NCBI RefSeq assembly: GCF_000936425.1
Contig: NZ_AVFK01000003.1
Coordinates: forward strand, 1 to 64,000
Reading direction: 5' to 3'
DNA length: 64,000 nt
Source: Skermanella aerolata KACC 11604
GTDB taxonomy: Bacteria; Pseudomonadota; Alphaproteobacteria; Azospirillales; Azospirillaceae
Both the position numbers and the translations under genes were made by a program. The notes beneath the pieces were generated by a model, which saw only the letters and a list, made by a program, of their open reading frames with translations, did no database searches and was not told where the DNA came from. Shown here piece after piece: positions 36,796 to 44,284 of the stretch. How positions within the stretch are numbered: position 1 is the stretch's first letter; each line of letters opens with the position of its first letter.

Positions 36796-38003
36796 GATGG
36801 TACCCGTGGCGGCAAAGGTCCGGCAAGCGTCGCGGAGGGGGACCGGCGCGCCGCCCGTCTCGTGAGCGTGAAGCGCGTCATCAGAACAGCGACGATGGCC
36901 AGGAGGGTCAGGCCGAAGATCAGCCCGCCCTTCAAGGTTATGGAACCGGAACGTGGTGCGGTTTCGGCGGAGTCGACCGCCGCGCGCCAGATATCAGGAT
37001 AGGGAGTGCGCGAGAACACGGCGTAAAGGGTCGATGGATCGTGTGGGACGCGGAAGAGCGGTCCGGCTTCGAGATGGAACGGCAGGACACCCTCTCTAGG
37101 CGTCCAGTCGTCTCCGCCGTTCTCGCTCCGGTACAGCCCCCGGTGCGTCGAGACGGTCAGCGAACGCCCCGCCGGATCGGCCGCGATGCCCCGGACAGTC
37201 GTTTCCGGTGGCAACGGTTTGCCCACTGACCGCCAGCCGGAGCCGGCATCGTCGGACACATGGATGCGGCCCGCCTGTGCCGCCCAGATACGGCCGGGCA
37301 CCGTCAGGTCCGGCGCCAGGGTGTCGACCGGTTCAGGCCCCAGCCCGGTGCCTCGTGCTTCCCAGCTGTCGCCGCCGTCCGCGCTCGCCATGATCCTGCC
37401 GTCGATGACCGCATAGAGCGTTTCCGCGGTCTGCTCCGCCGTCGCGGCAGCGACTGCAACGCCGGTCATCGGTCCCCGTCCATGAGGCGCACCGGTGATG
37501 GAATCGAAGCTCCGCCCGCCGTCTTCGCTCCTGAACAGGCGTGAGCGGCCCAGCAGGTACAAGCGGCCCGCTCCCGCCCCCGTCGCAAGGGTGCGGCCGG
37601 GCACTGCGCCGTCCGGCGTTTTCGACCGTTTCCAGTTGCCGTCCTGCAAGCGGAAGACGCCGGTGGGCGTCACGCAGACCGCACTCCTGCCGTCCTTCTC
37701 GAAAATCACCGAGAAGACGGCGCCCCCGATCAGCGACGGCGCTTCGGGCATCCAGCTTTGACCGCCGTTCCGCGACGCCATCAGGCCGAGATCCGTTCCC
37801 ATCAGCAGATGGGCCCGATCGAGCGGATCGACGGCGACGGAAAGCGCCGCGCTGAGGAACAGCCCCGCATCCGCGTTGAGCCAGGTGCGGCCCAGGTCGC
37901 GCGACCGGAACAACCCGCCATAGGTCGCGGAGTCGTGCGCCCCGGCATCGGATACCGTCAGGACCAAGGCTACGGCGAGCATCCGAATGATGATACCGAT
38001 CAC
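36789..38003 (-). CDS. BNR/Ycf48-like beta-propeller with C-terminal membrane anchor
   Basis: A 404-residue protein with a signal peptide (LAVALVLTVSDAGA), repeated Asp-box motifs (FRSRDLGRTW, ASRNGGQSW, FRSEDGGRSF, ASADGGDSW, YRSENGGDDW) and a membrane helix near residues 355-375 (GLIFGLTLLAIVAVLM) followed by Arg. Asp-box repeats build sialidase/Ycf48-type propellers. The topology suggests a periplasmic propeller held in the inner membrane. Function unknown; it is coupled to the Vgb-like gene. Confidence 0.8.
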   Translation of the reverse strand: MIGIIIRMLAVALVLTVSDAGAHDSATYGGLFRSRDLGRTWLNADAGLFLSAALSVAVDPLDRAHLLMGTDLGLMASRNGGQSWMPEAPSLIGGAVFSVIFEKDGRSAVCVTPTGVFRLQDGNWKRSKTPDGAVPGRTLATGAGAGRLYLLGRSRLFRSEDGGRSFDSITGAPHGRGPMTGVAVAAATAEQTAETLYAVIDGRIMASADGGDSWEARGTGLGPEPVDTLAPDLTVPGRIWAAQAGRIHVSDDAGSGWRSVGKPLPPETTVRGIAADPAGRSLTVSTHRGLYRSENGGDDWTPREGVLPFHLEAGPLFRVPHDPSTLYAVFSRTPYPDIWRAAVDSAETAPRSGSITLKGGLIFGLTLLAIVAVLMTRFTLTRRAARRSPSATLAGPLPPRVPSC

Positions 38004-38048
38004 GGAAACTCCTCGCCGCAGCGCTTGCAGTGGTACCGGGACTTGAAG

Positions 38049-38073
38049 CCGGCCGGCCTCGTCAGCCGGCCGG
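38049..38073 (-). terminator. GC-rich hairpin between MBL and propeller genes
   Basis: CCGGCCGGC and GCCGGCCGG pair over a 7-base loop, in the 89-base gap between two leftward genes. No T-run follows on the minus strand. It may attenuate transcription from the MBL gene into the propeller/HupE operon. Confidence 0.45.
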
Positions 38074-38092
38074 TGGTCTCTGTTGCACCTGC

Positions 38093-39094
38093 TCAGGGCT
38101 TGTGCGACCGCTCGCCGGCAGCCAGGGCGATCTCCGCCATGCGCGAGCCGTTGGGGCCGACCCAGGAGTTCTTGGTGAGCGGGTACTTGTCGGTGTAGGA
38201 CAGCGGCTCATGCGCCGCGACGCAGTTCTCGTACCCGCCGGTGATCTTGTAGCACTTCTCGTAGGCCAGGAACTGCTGGACCGAATCCGTCTGCTGGACA
38301 TTGGCGACCATCCAGTCCCGAATGCCTTCCCAGGACGAATAGGCATCGGACCCGAATACCAGCTTGCCGATGCTGGTCGGGACTTCCAGCAGTTGGGAGC
38401 CGGCGGTATGGGCGCGGAACGCGGGGTGGATCTTAACGCCGGGCATGATCTCCATCTCGCCGTCGACGATCACGGCCTTGCCGTGAAGGACCTTGCCGTA
38501 GATCTCGTCCATGGTCAGCGGCATGTAACCGCAAGCCGGCGTGCGGTAGCAGCCGCCGGGATCGCTGTTGATCGCCCGGATGTGCGGTTCGGGATAGTTC
38601 AGCGCCCACTCGATGCCGCGCAATTCCTCCCGCTGGACGTAGACGACCGCGTTCGGGAAGTCGGACAACTGACCGGCATGGTCCCAGTGGCCGTGGCCGA
38701 TGACGATCCTGGTCACGGCGGCGGCGTCGAAGCCCAGCGCCTTGAGCTGTTCCGGCAGCGGCGCCCAATGGTCCGATCCCGTCATCTTGAGATAGTCCTG
38801 CTGCTTCCAGCCGGAATCGTACAGCATCAGGTCGTTGCCGCACTTGATGACGCCCAGATTGACCGGCAGGTCGATCGTGCTGATATTGTTCATCGGATTG
38901 GAGCTGTTCGGGACGAAGGCCCGGTCGGGCATGAAGGAACCGAACGGCACGTTCATGAAGCGGCTGCTTTCGACCAGCCACACCGAGCAGTTCTGCGGCT
39001 GCTGGGCCTGCGCGGCGCCGCAGTTCGCCATGGCCAGGACCGCAAGGCCCGCCGTCGCGATCGTTTTCATCAGGGTCGTCATCAGGCGTTTCAT
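38093..39094 (-). CDS. Periplasmic MBL fold metallo-hydrolase
   Basis: A 333-residue exported MBL protein: signal peptide TIATAGLAVLAMANCGAAQA, then the metal motif IVIGHGHWDHAGQ (H-x-H-x-D-H), and further His and Asp in FRAHTAGSQ and LVFGSDAYSSW. Four Cys beyond the signal (e.g. GGCYRTPACGY, YEKCYKI) may form disulfides, consistent with export. It resembles lactonase-like hydrolases near quinoprotein dehydrogenase genes. Substrate unknown; distinct from the cytoplasmic MBL protein at 4353. Confidence 0.85.
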   Translation of the reverse strand: MKRLMTTLMKTIATAGLAVLAMANCGAAQAQQPQNCSVWLVESSRFMNVPFGSFMPDRAFVPNSSNPMNNISTIDLPVNLGVIKCGNDLMLYDSGWKQQDYLKMTGSDHWAPLPEQLKALGFDAAAVTRIVIGHGHWDHAGQLSDFPNAVVYVQREELRGIEWALNYPEPHIRAINSDPGGCYRTPACGYMPLTMDEIYGKVLHGKAVIVDGEMEIMPGVKIHPAFRAHTAGSQLLEVPTSIGKLVFGSDAYSSWEGIRDWMVANVQQTDSVQQFLAYEKCYKITGGYENCVAAHEPLSYTDKYPLTKNSWVGPNGSRMAEIALAAGERSHKP

Positions 39095-39157
39095 GTGCTT
39101 GCTTCCCCCCGGTTCTTGTTTTCTAACTTCGAGTTGACAGAGGATCGCTGTCCGGCG

Positions 39158-39730
39158 TCAGTGCGGCTTGTACTCGCCGGGCCATAGGCGGTCTCCGACC
39201 CGCAGCAGTTCCTCCGCCGCCCGATGGGTCATCGCCTGCGCATCGATCAGGTAGGCGTCATTGACGTTGTCGCCTGCATCTTGCGAAACCTTCATCATCT
39301 CCGCCGATGCCGTCACGTAAAGGTCGACCGCGGCCAGATACCGGCGGCCGATGTCCTGCATCGACGCAGGTGTCTGAAGCTTACCGGCATGGTCCGCTGC
39401 CGCGGCGAACTGGCCGGACAGCGATCTTATCGTCTGCACCAGCCGGCCCGTATCGTGATGTTCGGTTTTATAAAGGACGCCGGCAAAACTCATTTCCACG
39501 GCGGCCAGTTTGACGGCGCCGTGGATCTGCCCCAATTCGGCGGCATAGACTTCCTCTTCGGCGCTGAGCGCCGGGCGCTCGCGGATAGGTCCGGAAGTTG
39601 CGGATTGGGCGGACTGGCTGACGATGGCGCGCGTCGCGAGGGGGTGGGCCGTATAGGTCGCTATCCCCGCCAGCGCCAGAAAGGCCGCCACCAGAATCAG
39701 GAGCGGAACGAACGCGATTCGAAACGGCAA
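39158..39730 (-). CDS. Membrane-anchored or secreted hypothetical protein
   Basis: A 190-residue protein with an N-terminal hydrophobic segment (IAFVPLLILVAAFLALAGIA) that is a signal anchor or signal peptide. The rest looks helical (EVYAAELGQIHGAVKLAAVE, MTHRAAEELLRVGDRLWPGE) with several His and Met. No family recognised. It is upstream of and in the same direction as the MBL gene (63-base gap), and heads the leftward exported-protein set. Confidence 0.65.
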   Translation of the reverse strand: MPFRIAFVPLLILVAAFLALAGIATYTAHPLATRAIVSQSAQSATSGPIRERPALSAEEEVYAAELGQIHGAVKLAAVEMSFAGVLYKTEHHDTGRLVQTIRSLSGQFAAAADHAGKLQTPASMQDIGRRYLAAVDLYVTASAEMMKVSQDAGDNVNDAYLIDAQAMTHRAAEELLRVGDRLWPGEYKPH

Positions 39731-40257
39731 GACCTAGTCCTTTCCCTGCCGATATGATGTCTTCTCCTTTCGCACGGGCGAGAAGGAGGCGGCAAAAAAT
39801 CCGCAGATTATTGCCGCATTGCAGTATAGAAATTCATGGATGACTTGACTCTGCCATGTTGTCCCAGGTTTTTGGTTTAATAAACACCGAAGTTTGGGTG
39901 TATACCATTCGATATTGTTTCTACTGAAACTGCCCAATGCGTAAGCGGACTCTGTCAGGTATGTTTTATATCGTTCTGAGAAATATAAATTCGCCGTACC
40001 ATTTCGATCTTTCAAGAAAATAGGAGCAATGAATTAATACCTTTGCGTCTAAAAATACACCTATACTTTGAAAACGCTTGGGCATCTACTTCAGACAGGA
40101 TTGGAAATGCCCATATCCCGGTTTTCACCAATACAGGTCTGACCCTGGAAGGTCCCGAGTGCTCGGTGCGTGAAGCGGCGACTTGTTTCGCCGTGGCCAG
40201 GAAATGCGGCCGGCTGACGGCTGCCAAGGAAACAAAATTGCAAGGGAGGATCACTCA
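39731..40257. other. AT-rich intergenic region upstream of quinoprotein operon
   Basis: A 527-base gap between divergent genes. Bases about 39,780-40,080 are clearly richer in A and T than the flanks. A 93-residue ORF on the minus strand (39734-40015) has no ribosome site or recognisable motif and is not called. The gap must hold the promoters of both operons; a loose inverted repeat GGGCAT...ATGCCC spans 40080-40112. Confidence 0.6.
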
Positions 40258-42015
40258 ATGATACCTGCGCGCAATCACGTCACATCCCATGGCCTCAGAA
40301 AGTTCACTGCCCTGCTCGGACTGACCTTGGCCGCCGGTCTGGCCGCCTCGACAGCCGGCGCCGTCGATCCGTCGCGTATCGTCGATGCCGACAAGTCGCC
40401 CGCCGACTGGCTGACGTATCACGGTTCCTACAAGTCCTATCACTACAGTGCTCTGGACCAGATCAACGCGGACAATATCCGCAATCTTCAGGTCGCCTGG
40501 ACCCATGTGCCCGGCAGGTCCACCCGCGGTCTGCAATCCATGCCGCTGGCCGCCGACGGCGTCCTTTATTACTCCGGTTCCTACAGCAGGCTCTTTGCGC
40601 TGGACGGCGCCACCGGCGAGGTGCTGTGGACCCATTTCCCTGAACTCAACGAAGACCTGATCGCCACCCAGACCCATTCGCCCTACAATCGGGGTATCGC
40701 GCTCGGCCACGGCAAGGTCTTCGTCGGCACCGTGGACGGCAGGCTGATCGCCGTCGACATGAAGACGGGCGAACCTGCCTGGGACACCAAGCTGATCGAT
40801 TCCGAGAAATTGACGGTGGGCTTCACCGGCGCGCCGTTGCTGGTCAAGGATACCGTCATCATCGGTGCCCAGGGCGGCGAATGGCCGTCGCGCGGCCCGA
40901 TCTTCGGCGTCGACGCCGCCACCGGCAAGAAGAAGTGGGAGTTCTTCACGGTCGCCGGCACGGAGGAGGCGAAGGCGACCTGGGGCAACGAGTCCTGGCG
41001 CACCGGCGGCGGCGGCGGCTGGATGCCCGGCACCTACGATCCCGAAACAAACGCTGTCTGGTGGGGCACCGCCAATCCGGCGCCTCTCTACGACTGGGCC
41101 GGCGATAAATGGCAGAAGGAAGGGCCAAGGCCGGGGCTGAACCTGTATACGAGCTCGGTCATCGCGCTCGACCCCGATACCGGCAAGCTCAAGTTCTTCC
41201 ACCAGGAACTTCCGCATGACGCGTGGGACTTCGACAGCGCGGTCGGCGAGTTCCTGAACATAGACCGGAATGGCCGCAAACTGATGGTCCATCCGAACAA
41301 GAGCGGCTTCATCTTCGTCTACGACCGCAGCAACGCCGAAATTGCCAACGTCTGGCGGCTGGTTCAGAACATCAACTTCGTCAAGGACATAGATCCCAAG
41401 ACCGGCGAGTTGATCGGCCGCCGTGACATGGCGGCCGGCAAGCATTCCAACCTGTGCCCGGCGATCCCCGGCGGCATAAGCTGGAACACCGGCGCCTACA
41501 ATCCCAATTCCGGCCTCTATTACAAGGTCGGGCAGGAATGGTGCATGGATCTCGAAGTCGTCAAGACGACACCGATCGTCGAGCCTCAGATCCAGCTCAA
41601 CATCGGCGCCAACTTCCAGCTTCGCGATCCCGAGGGCGGCAAGGCCCACGGCCATGTCTCCGGCCGCGATCCGGTGACCGGCGAAAAGAAATGGGAAGTC
41701 AACTTCACCGAACCGCCGCTCGCAAGCCTCCTCACGACCGGCGGCAACCTGCTGTTCGTTCCCGACGCGCGCGGCTATCTCAGGGCGCTGAACGCGACGA
41801 CCGGCCAGGAGGTCTGGAAGCACAACAACGGTGTCGGCCACAACGGCGGCATCATCAGCTACAGCGCCAAGGGCAAGCAGTACGTCGCGGTCGAGACTGG
41901 CTGGGGGTCGCTGGTCGGCGACGAATACGCCGCCCTGTTCGGCGAGCCGTACAAGAGCATGCCGAAGGACTCCGGCGCCCTGGTGGTGTTCGCGCTCCCC
42001 GATCAGCCGAAGTGA
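40258..42015 (+). CDS. PQQ-dependent alcohol dehydrogenase, lanthanide-type motif
   Basis: Start at ATG 40258, after AAGGGAGGA and before a signal peptide (ALLGLTLAAGLAASTAGA); 585 residues. It is an eight-bladed quinoprotein of the methanol/ethanol family: GATGEVLWTH and NATTGQEVWKH are tryptophan-docking repeats, GNESWRTGGGGGWMPGTYDP lies in the PQQ site. PHDAWDFDSA gives catalytic Asp324 and Asp326; the second Asp is the extra ligand that marks XoxF/PedH-type lanthanide enzymes (Ala in calcium enzymes). The vicinal Cys pair usual before NRG is replaced by His140-Ser141. It oxidises an alcohol in the periplasm, passing electrons to the cytochrome encoded next. Confidence 0.9.
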   Translation: MIPARNHVTSHGLRKFTALLGLTLAAGLAASTAGAVDPSRIVDADKSPADWLTYHGSYKSYHYSALDQINADNIRNLQVAWTHVPGRSTRGLQSMPLAADGVLYYSGSYSRLFALDGATGEVLWTHFPELNEDLIATQTHSPYNRGIALGHGKVFVGTVDGRLIAVDMKTGEPAWDTKLIDSEKLTVGFTGAPLLVKDTVIIGAQGGEWPSRGPIFGVDAATGKKKWEFFTVAGTEEAKATWGNESWRTGGGGGWMPGTYDPETNAVWWGTANPAPLYDWAGDKWQKEGPRPGLNLYTSSVIALDPDTGKLKFFHQELPHDAWDFDSAVGEFLNIDRNGRKLMVHPNKSGFIFVYDRSNAEIANVWRLVQNINFVKDIDPKTGELIGRRDMAAGKHSNLCPAIPGGISWNTGAYNPNSGLYYKVGQEWCMDLEVVKTTPIVEPQIQLNIGANFQLRDPEGGKAHGHVSGRDPVTGEKKWEVNFTEPPLASLLTTGGNLLFVPDARGYLRALNATTGQEVWKHNNGVGHNGGIISYSAKGKQYVAVETGWGSLVGDEYAALFGEPYKSMPKDSGALVVFALPDQPK

Positions 42016-42027
42016 TCATGTGCCGTG

Positions 42028-42055
42028 GCCGGGCGGGGAGGCCTCCCCGCCCGGC
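42028..42055. repeat. Perfect 28-bp palindrome between dehydrogenase and cytochrome
   Basis: GCCGGGCGGGGAGG is followed at once by its exact reverse complement, 13 bases after the dehydrogenase stop. In RNA it would form a very stable hairpin. No T-run follows. It probably protects the dehydrogenase mRNA or attenuates reading into the cytochrome gene. Confidence 0.7.
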
Positions 42056-42086
42056 TCATCCCAGGTGGTTCCGGAGATGGTCCGAC

Positions 42087-42458
42087 ATGAGTCCTTCCAT
42101 GGTCCCTGACCGGCGCATGGCCTGCTGGACGGCGGCGGTCTTCCTGACCGTCGCGCTGGCCGGCCAGGCGCTGGCCGAGGCTCAACCCACGACCGACGAA
42201 AAGACGAAGACGGAACAGGCCGAGGTTCCGGTGAACGGCGAGGTCCTGTTCGCCACCTCCTGCGGCTGGTGCCATCAGCAGGGCGGCCGGGCTGCCGGAC
42301 GCGGTCCGAAGCTTGCCGGCAGCAAGCGCGACGACGACTTCATCCTGAACAGGATCAAGCGCGGCAAGCAGGGCGCCATGCCCTCTTTCGAACACTCCTT
42401 CAACGACGAGCAGATCCACGCGATCCTGGCTTATATCAGGGCGCTGCCGGCCCAGTAG
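42087..42458 (+). CDS. Periplasmic cytochrome c, quinoprotein electron acceptor
   Basis: The ATG at 42087 follows GGAGATGG; 123 residues with signal peptide (CWTAAVFLTVALAGQALA). It has one haem site, C59-G-W-C62-H63, and the axial Met is likely Met98 in GAMPSF. FNDEQIHAILAYIRALP is the usual last helix of class I cytochromes c. It probably takes electrons from the quinoprotein, like XoxG/MxaG. A longer open frame from 41454 overlaps the dehydrogenase and is rejected. Confidence 0.9.
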   Translation: MSPSMVPDRRMACWTAAVFLTVALAGQALAEAQPTTDEKTKTEQAEVPVNGEVLFATSCGWCHQQGGRAAGRGPKLAGSKRDDDFILNRIKRGKQGAMPSFEHSFNDEQIHAILAYIRALPAQ

Positions 42459-42477
42459 AACCGCGAGGCTTTCATAG

Positions 42478-43296
42478 ATGATCCAGCAGCGAAGAAGAGC
42501 CGGGCGGACACGGCTCGCCGGCTACCTCGTCCTTCTGTCGATATCCGCTCTCGTCGCGGCAATGCCGCAAGCGTCCGCCCGGCCGCTCGATTCGATTAAG
42601 ACCAGGGGGAGCCTGTCGATCTGCGCCCATCCCAACGCCCTGCCGTTCGCCAGCCGCAAAGGCAATCCGCCCGGTTTTCAGATCGAGCTTGCCAGGTCGA
42701 TCGCCCAACAGCTCGGCGTCGGCCTGTCGGTCGAATGGGTCATCAGCGGCAACCAGTTCCGCATTGCCGACTGCGATCTCATCATGGATACCATCATCGA
42801 TCCGGATGCCCTGGAGCAGCGCCGCCTGCGGGCGTCGATCCCGTATCAGCACGGCGGCGTCGAACTGGCGATGCGCTCCGATGCGCCCGGGATCGCGACC
42901 CCGCGCGACCTGAATGGCGAGCACCGGGTCGGCGTCATGTCGGGTTCGATGACCCACATGATCCTCAACCGGCGCGGCGTGAAGACGATCCCGTTCGGCT
43001 TCGAGGACGAGATGATGGCGGCGCTCGACAGCGGCGAGATCGACGCGGCTGCCGCCTCTCCCGCCAGCATTGGCTTCTTCAACATGAACCATCCCGAACG
43101 CAAGCTGCGCGTGATGGCTCTAGGCGACGGCGAACCGGACATGTCGTGGGATATCGCCGTCGGCATGCGCCGGTCCGACAGCCAGTTGCGCGGCGAGATC
43201 GACCGGGCCGTGGAACGGCTGCTCGCCGACGGCACGGTCCGGACGATCTATGCCCGGTACGGGATCGAGCATCGGGCGCCGCAGCGCAAGCAATGA
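42478..43296 (+). CDS. MxaJ/XoxJ-like periplasmic binding protein
   Basis: A 272-residue family-3 solute-binding-fold protein with signal peptide (LVLLSISALVAAMPQASA). GSLSICAHPNALPFASRKGN and GFQIELARSIAQQLGVGLSV are the first lobe; DCDLIMDTIID, VGVMSGSMTHMIL and DMSWDIAVGMRRSD follow. Such proteins encoded beside quinoprotein dehydrogenases (MxaJ, XoxJ) assist enzyme activation rather than transport, which fits the absence of permease genes here. It lies 20 bases after the cytochrome gene. Confidence 0.85.
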   Translation: MIQQRRRAGRTRLAGYLVLLSISALVAAMPQASARPLDSIKTRGSLSICAHPNALPFASRKGNPPGFQIELARSIAQQLGVGLSVEWVISGNQFRIADCDLIMDTIIDPDALEQRRLRASIPYQHGGVELAMRSDAPGIATPRDLNGEHRVGVMSGSMTHMILNRRGVKTIPFGFEDEMMAALDSGEIDAAAASPASIGFFNMNHPERKLRVMALGDGEPDMSWDIAVGMRRSDSQLRGEIDRAVERLLADGTVRTIYARYGIEHRAPQRKQ

Positions 43297-43306
43297 CCCG
43301 ACAGCT

Positions 43307-44245
43307 TTACGACTGCTTCGAAGCCTCGGCCTTGTGGGCGAGCAACGCCATCAGCCGGCGGTTGCGCCACTCCTGGCGGGTCGGCAGTTCCGAAGCGGGC
43401 AGGGCGGCGCGGCGTTCGGCGTCGATCCGGGTCACTACCTCATGCTGCCATCCGGCGGGCGGCAGCGGCTGGCTTTCCAGCCGGTCGTAGAAGCCGCCGT
43501 AGCGGGCCGCGTAGTCGATCACTCCGCCGGGAGCGTTCAGGTCGATGGTCTCGAAGGGACCCATGAACGACCAGCGCAGGCCCAGGCCGTCGCGGACGCA
43601 CCGGTCTACATCCTCTGGCGAGACATAGCCTTGGGCGACCAGCCGGAGCGCTTCGTTGAGCAGCGCGCCCTGCAACCGGTTCAGCACGAAGCCTTCGACC
43701 TCGCGCTCGACCGTGACCGGCACCTGTCCGACGCTCTCCATCAGCGCGCGGGTCTTGGCGACCGCCTCGTCGGTCGTCCACGGCGTCCGGGAGAGTTCCA
43801 CCAGGGGTACCAGATGAGGCGGGTTGACGGGATGGACCACCAGGCAGCGCCCGCGCCCGGCCAATCCTTCCGTGAAGTCGGATCCGGGGATGGCCGAGGT
43901 GGAACTGCCGATTACGGCGCCAGCCGGAGCCAGCCGGTCCAGGTCCTGGAAGACGGCGCGCTTTACGTCGGGCTTTTCCGGCAGGTTCTCCTGCACGTAG
44001 TCGGCCCCGGCCAGGGCATCCTCCAACCCGTCGGAGACGCTGATGCGGGCCAGGACGGTGTCCGGCGTCTCTTTCAGCAGGCCGGCGGCGTGCAGGTCGG
44101 CCAATCCGGTCCGGATGAGGCCCAAGGCCTGTTCGGCCTGCGCCGGCGAGGCGTCGGACAGCCGGACGTCGCAGCCGCCGCGCGCGAATACGATGGCCCA
44201 GGCCCGGCCGATCAGGCCGCTTCCGATAACTGCGATGGTCGTCAT
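43307..44245 (-). CDS. 3-hydroxyacyl-CoA dehydrogenase family (CRYL1/carnitine dehydrogenase-like)
   Basis: A 312-residue NAD-dependent dehydrogenase. IAVIGSGLIGRAWAIVFARG binds NAD; VVHPVNPPHLVPLVEL includes the catalytic His; LNRLQGALLNEALRLVAQGY and GLGLRWSFMGPFETIDLNA are typical of L-gulonate 3-dehydrogenase/lambda-crystallin and L-carnitine dehydrogenase relatives. It oxidises a 3-hydroxy acid. It lies 39 bases below the fused liv transporter on the same strand, so the transported solute may be its substrate or precursor. It converges with the XoxJ-like gene. Confidence 0.85.
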   Translation of the reverse strand: MTTIAVIGSGLIGRAWAIVFARGGCDVRLSDASPAQAEQALGLIRTGLADLHAAGLLKETPDTVLARISVSDGLEDALAGADYVQENLPEKPDVKRAVFQDLDRLAPAGAVIGSSTSAIPGSDFTEGLAGRGRCLVVHPVNPPHLVPLVELSRTPWTTDEAVAKTRALMESVGQVPVTVEREVEGFVLNRLQGALLNEALRLVAQGYVSPEDVDRCVRDGLGLRWSFMGPFETIDLNAPGGVIDYAARYGGFYDRLESQPLPPAGWQHEVVTRIDAERRAALPASELPTRQEWRNRRLMALLAHKAEASKQS

Positions 44246-44284
44246 GATGTTTCGATCCTTCTCGTTCCACTCACCGGTCCGTCC

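Noticed and set aside
39734-40015. 93-residue minus-strand ORF in the AT-rich gap
   Set aside because: No ribosome site, no recognisable motif, and located where promoters are expected.
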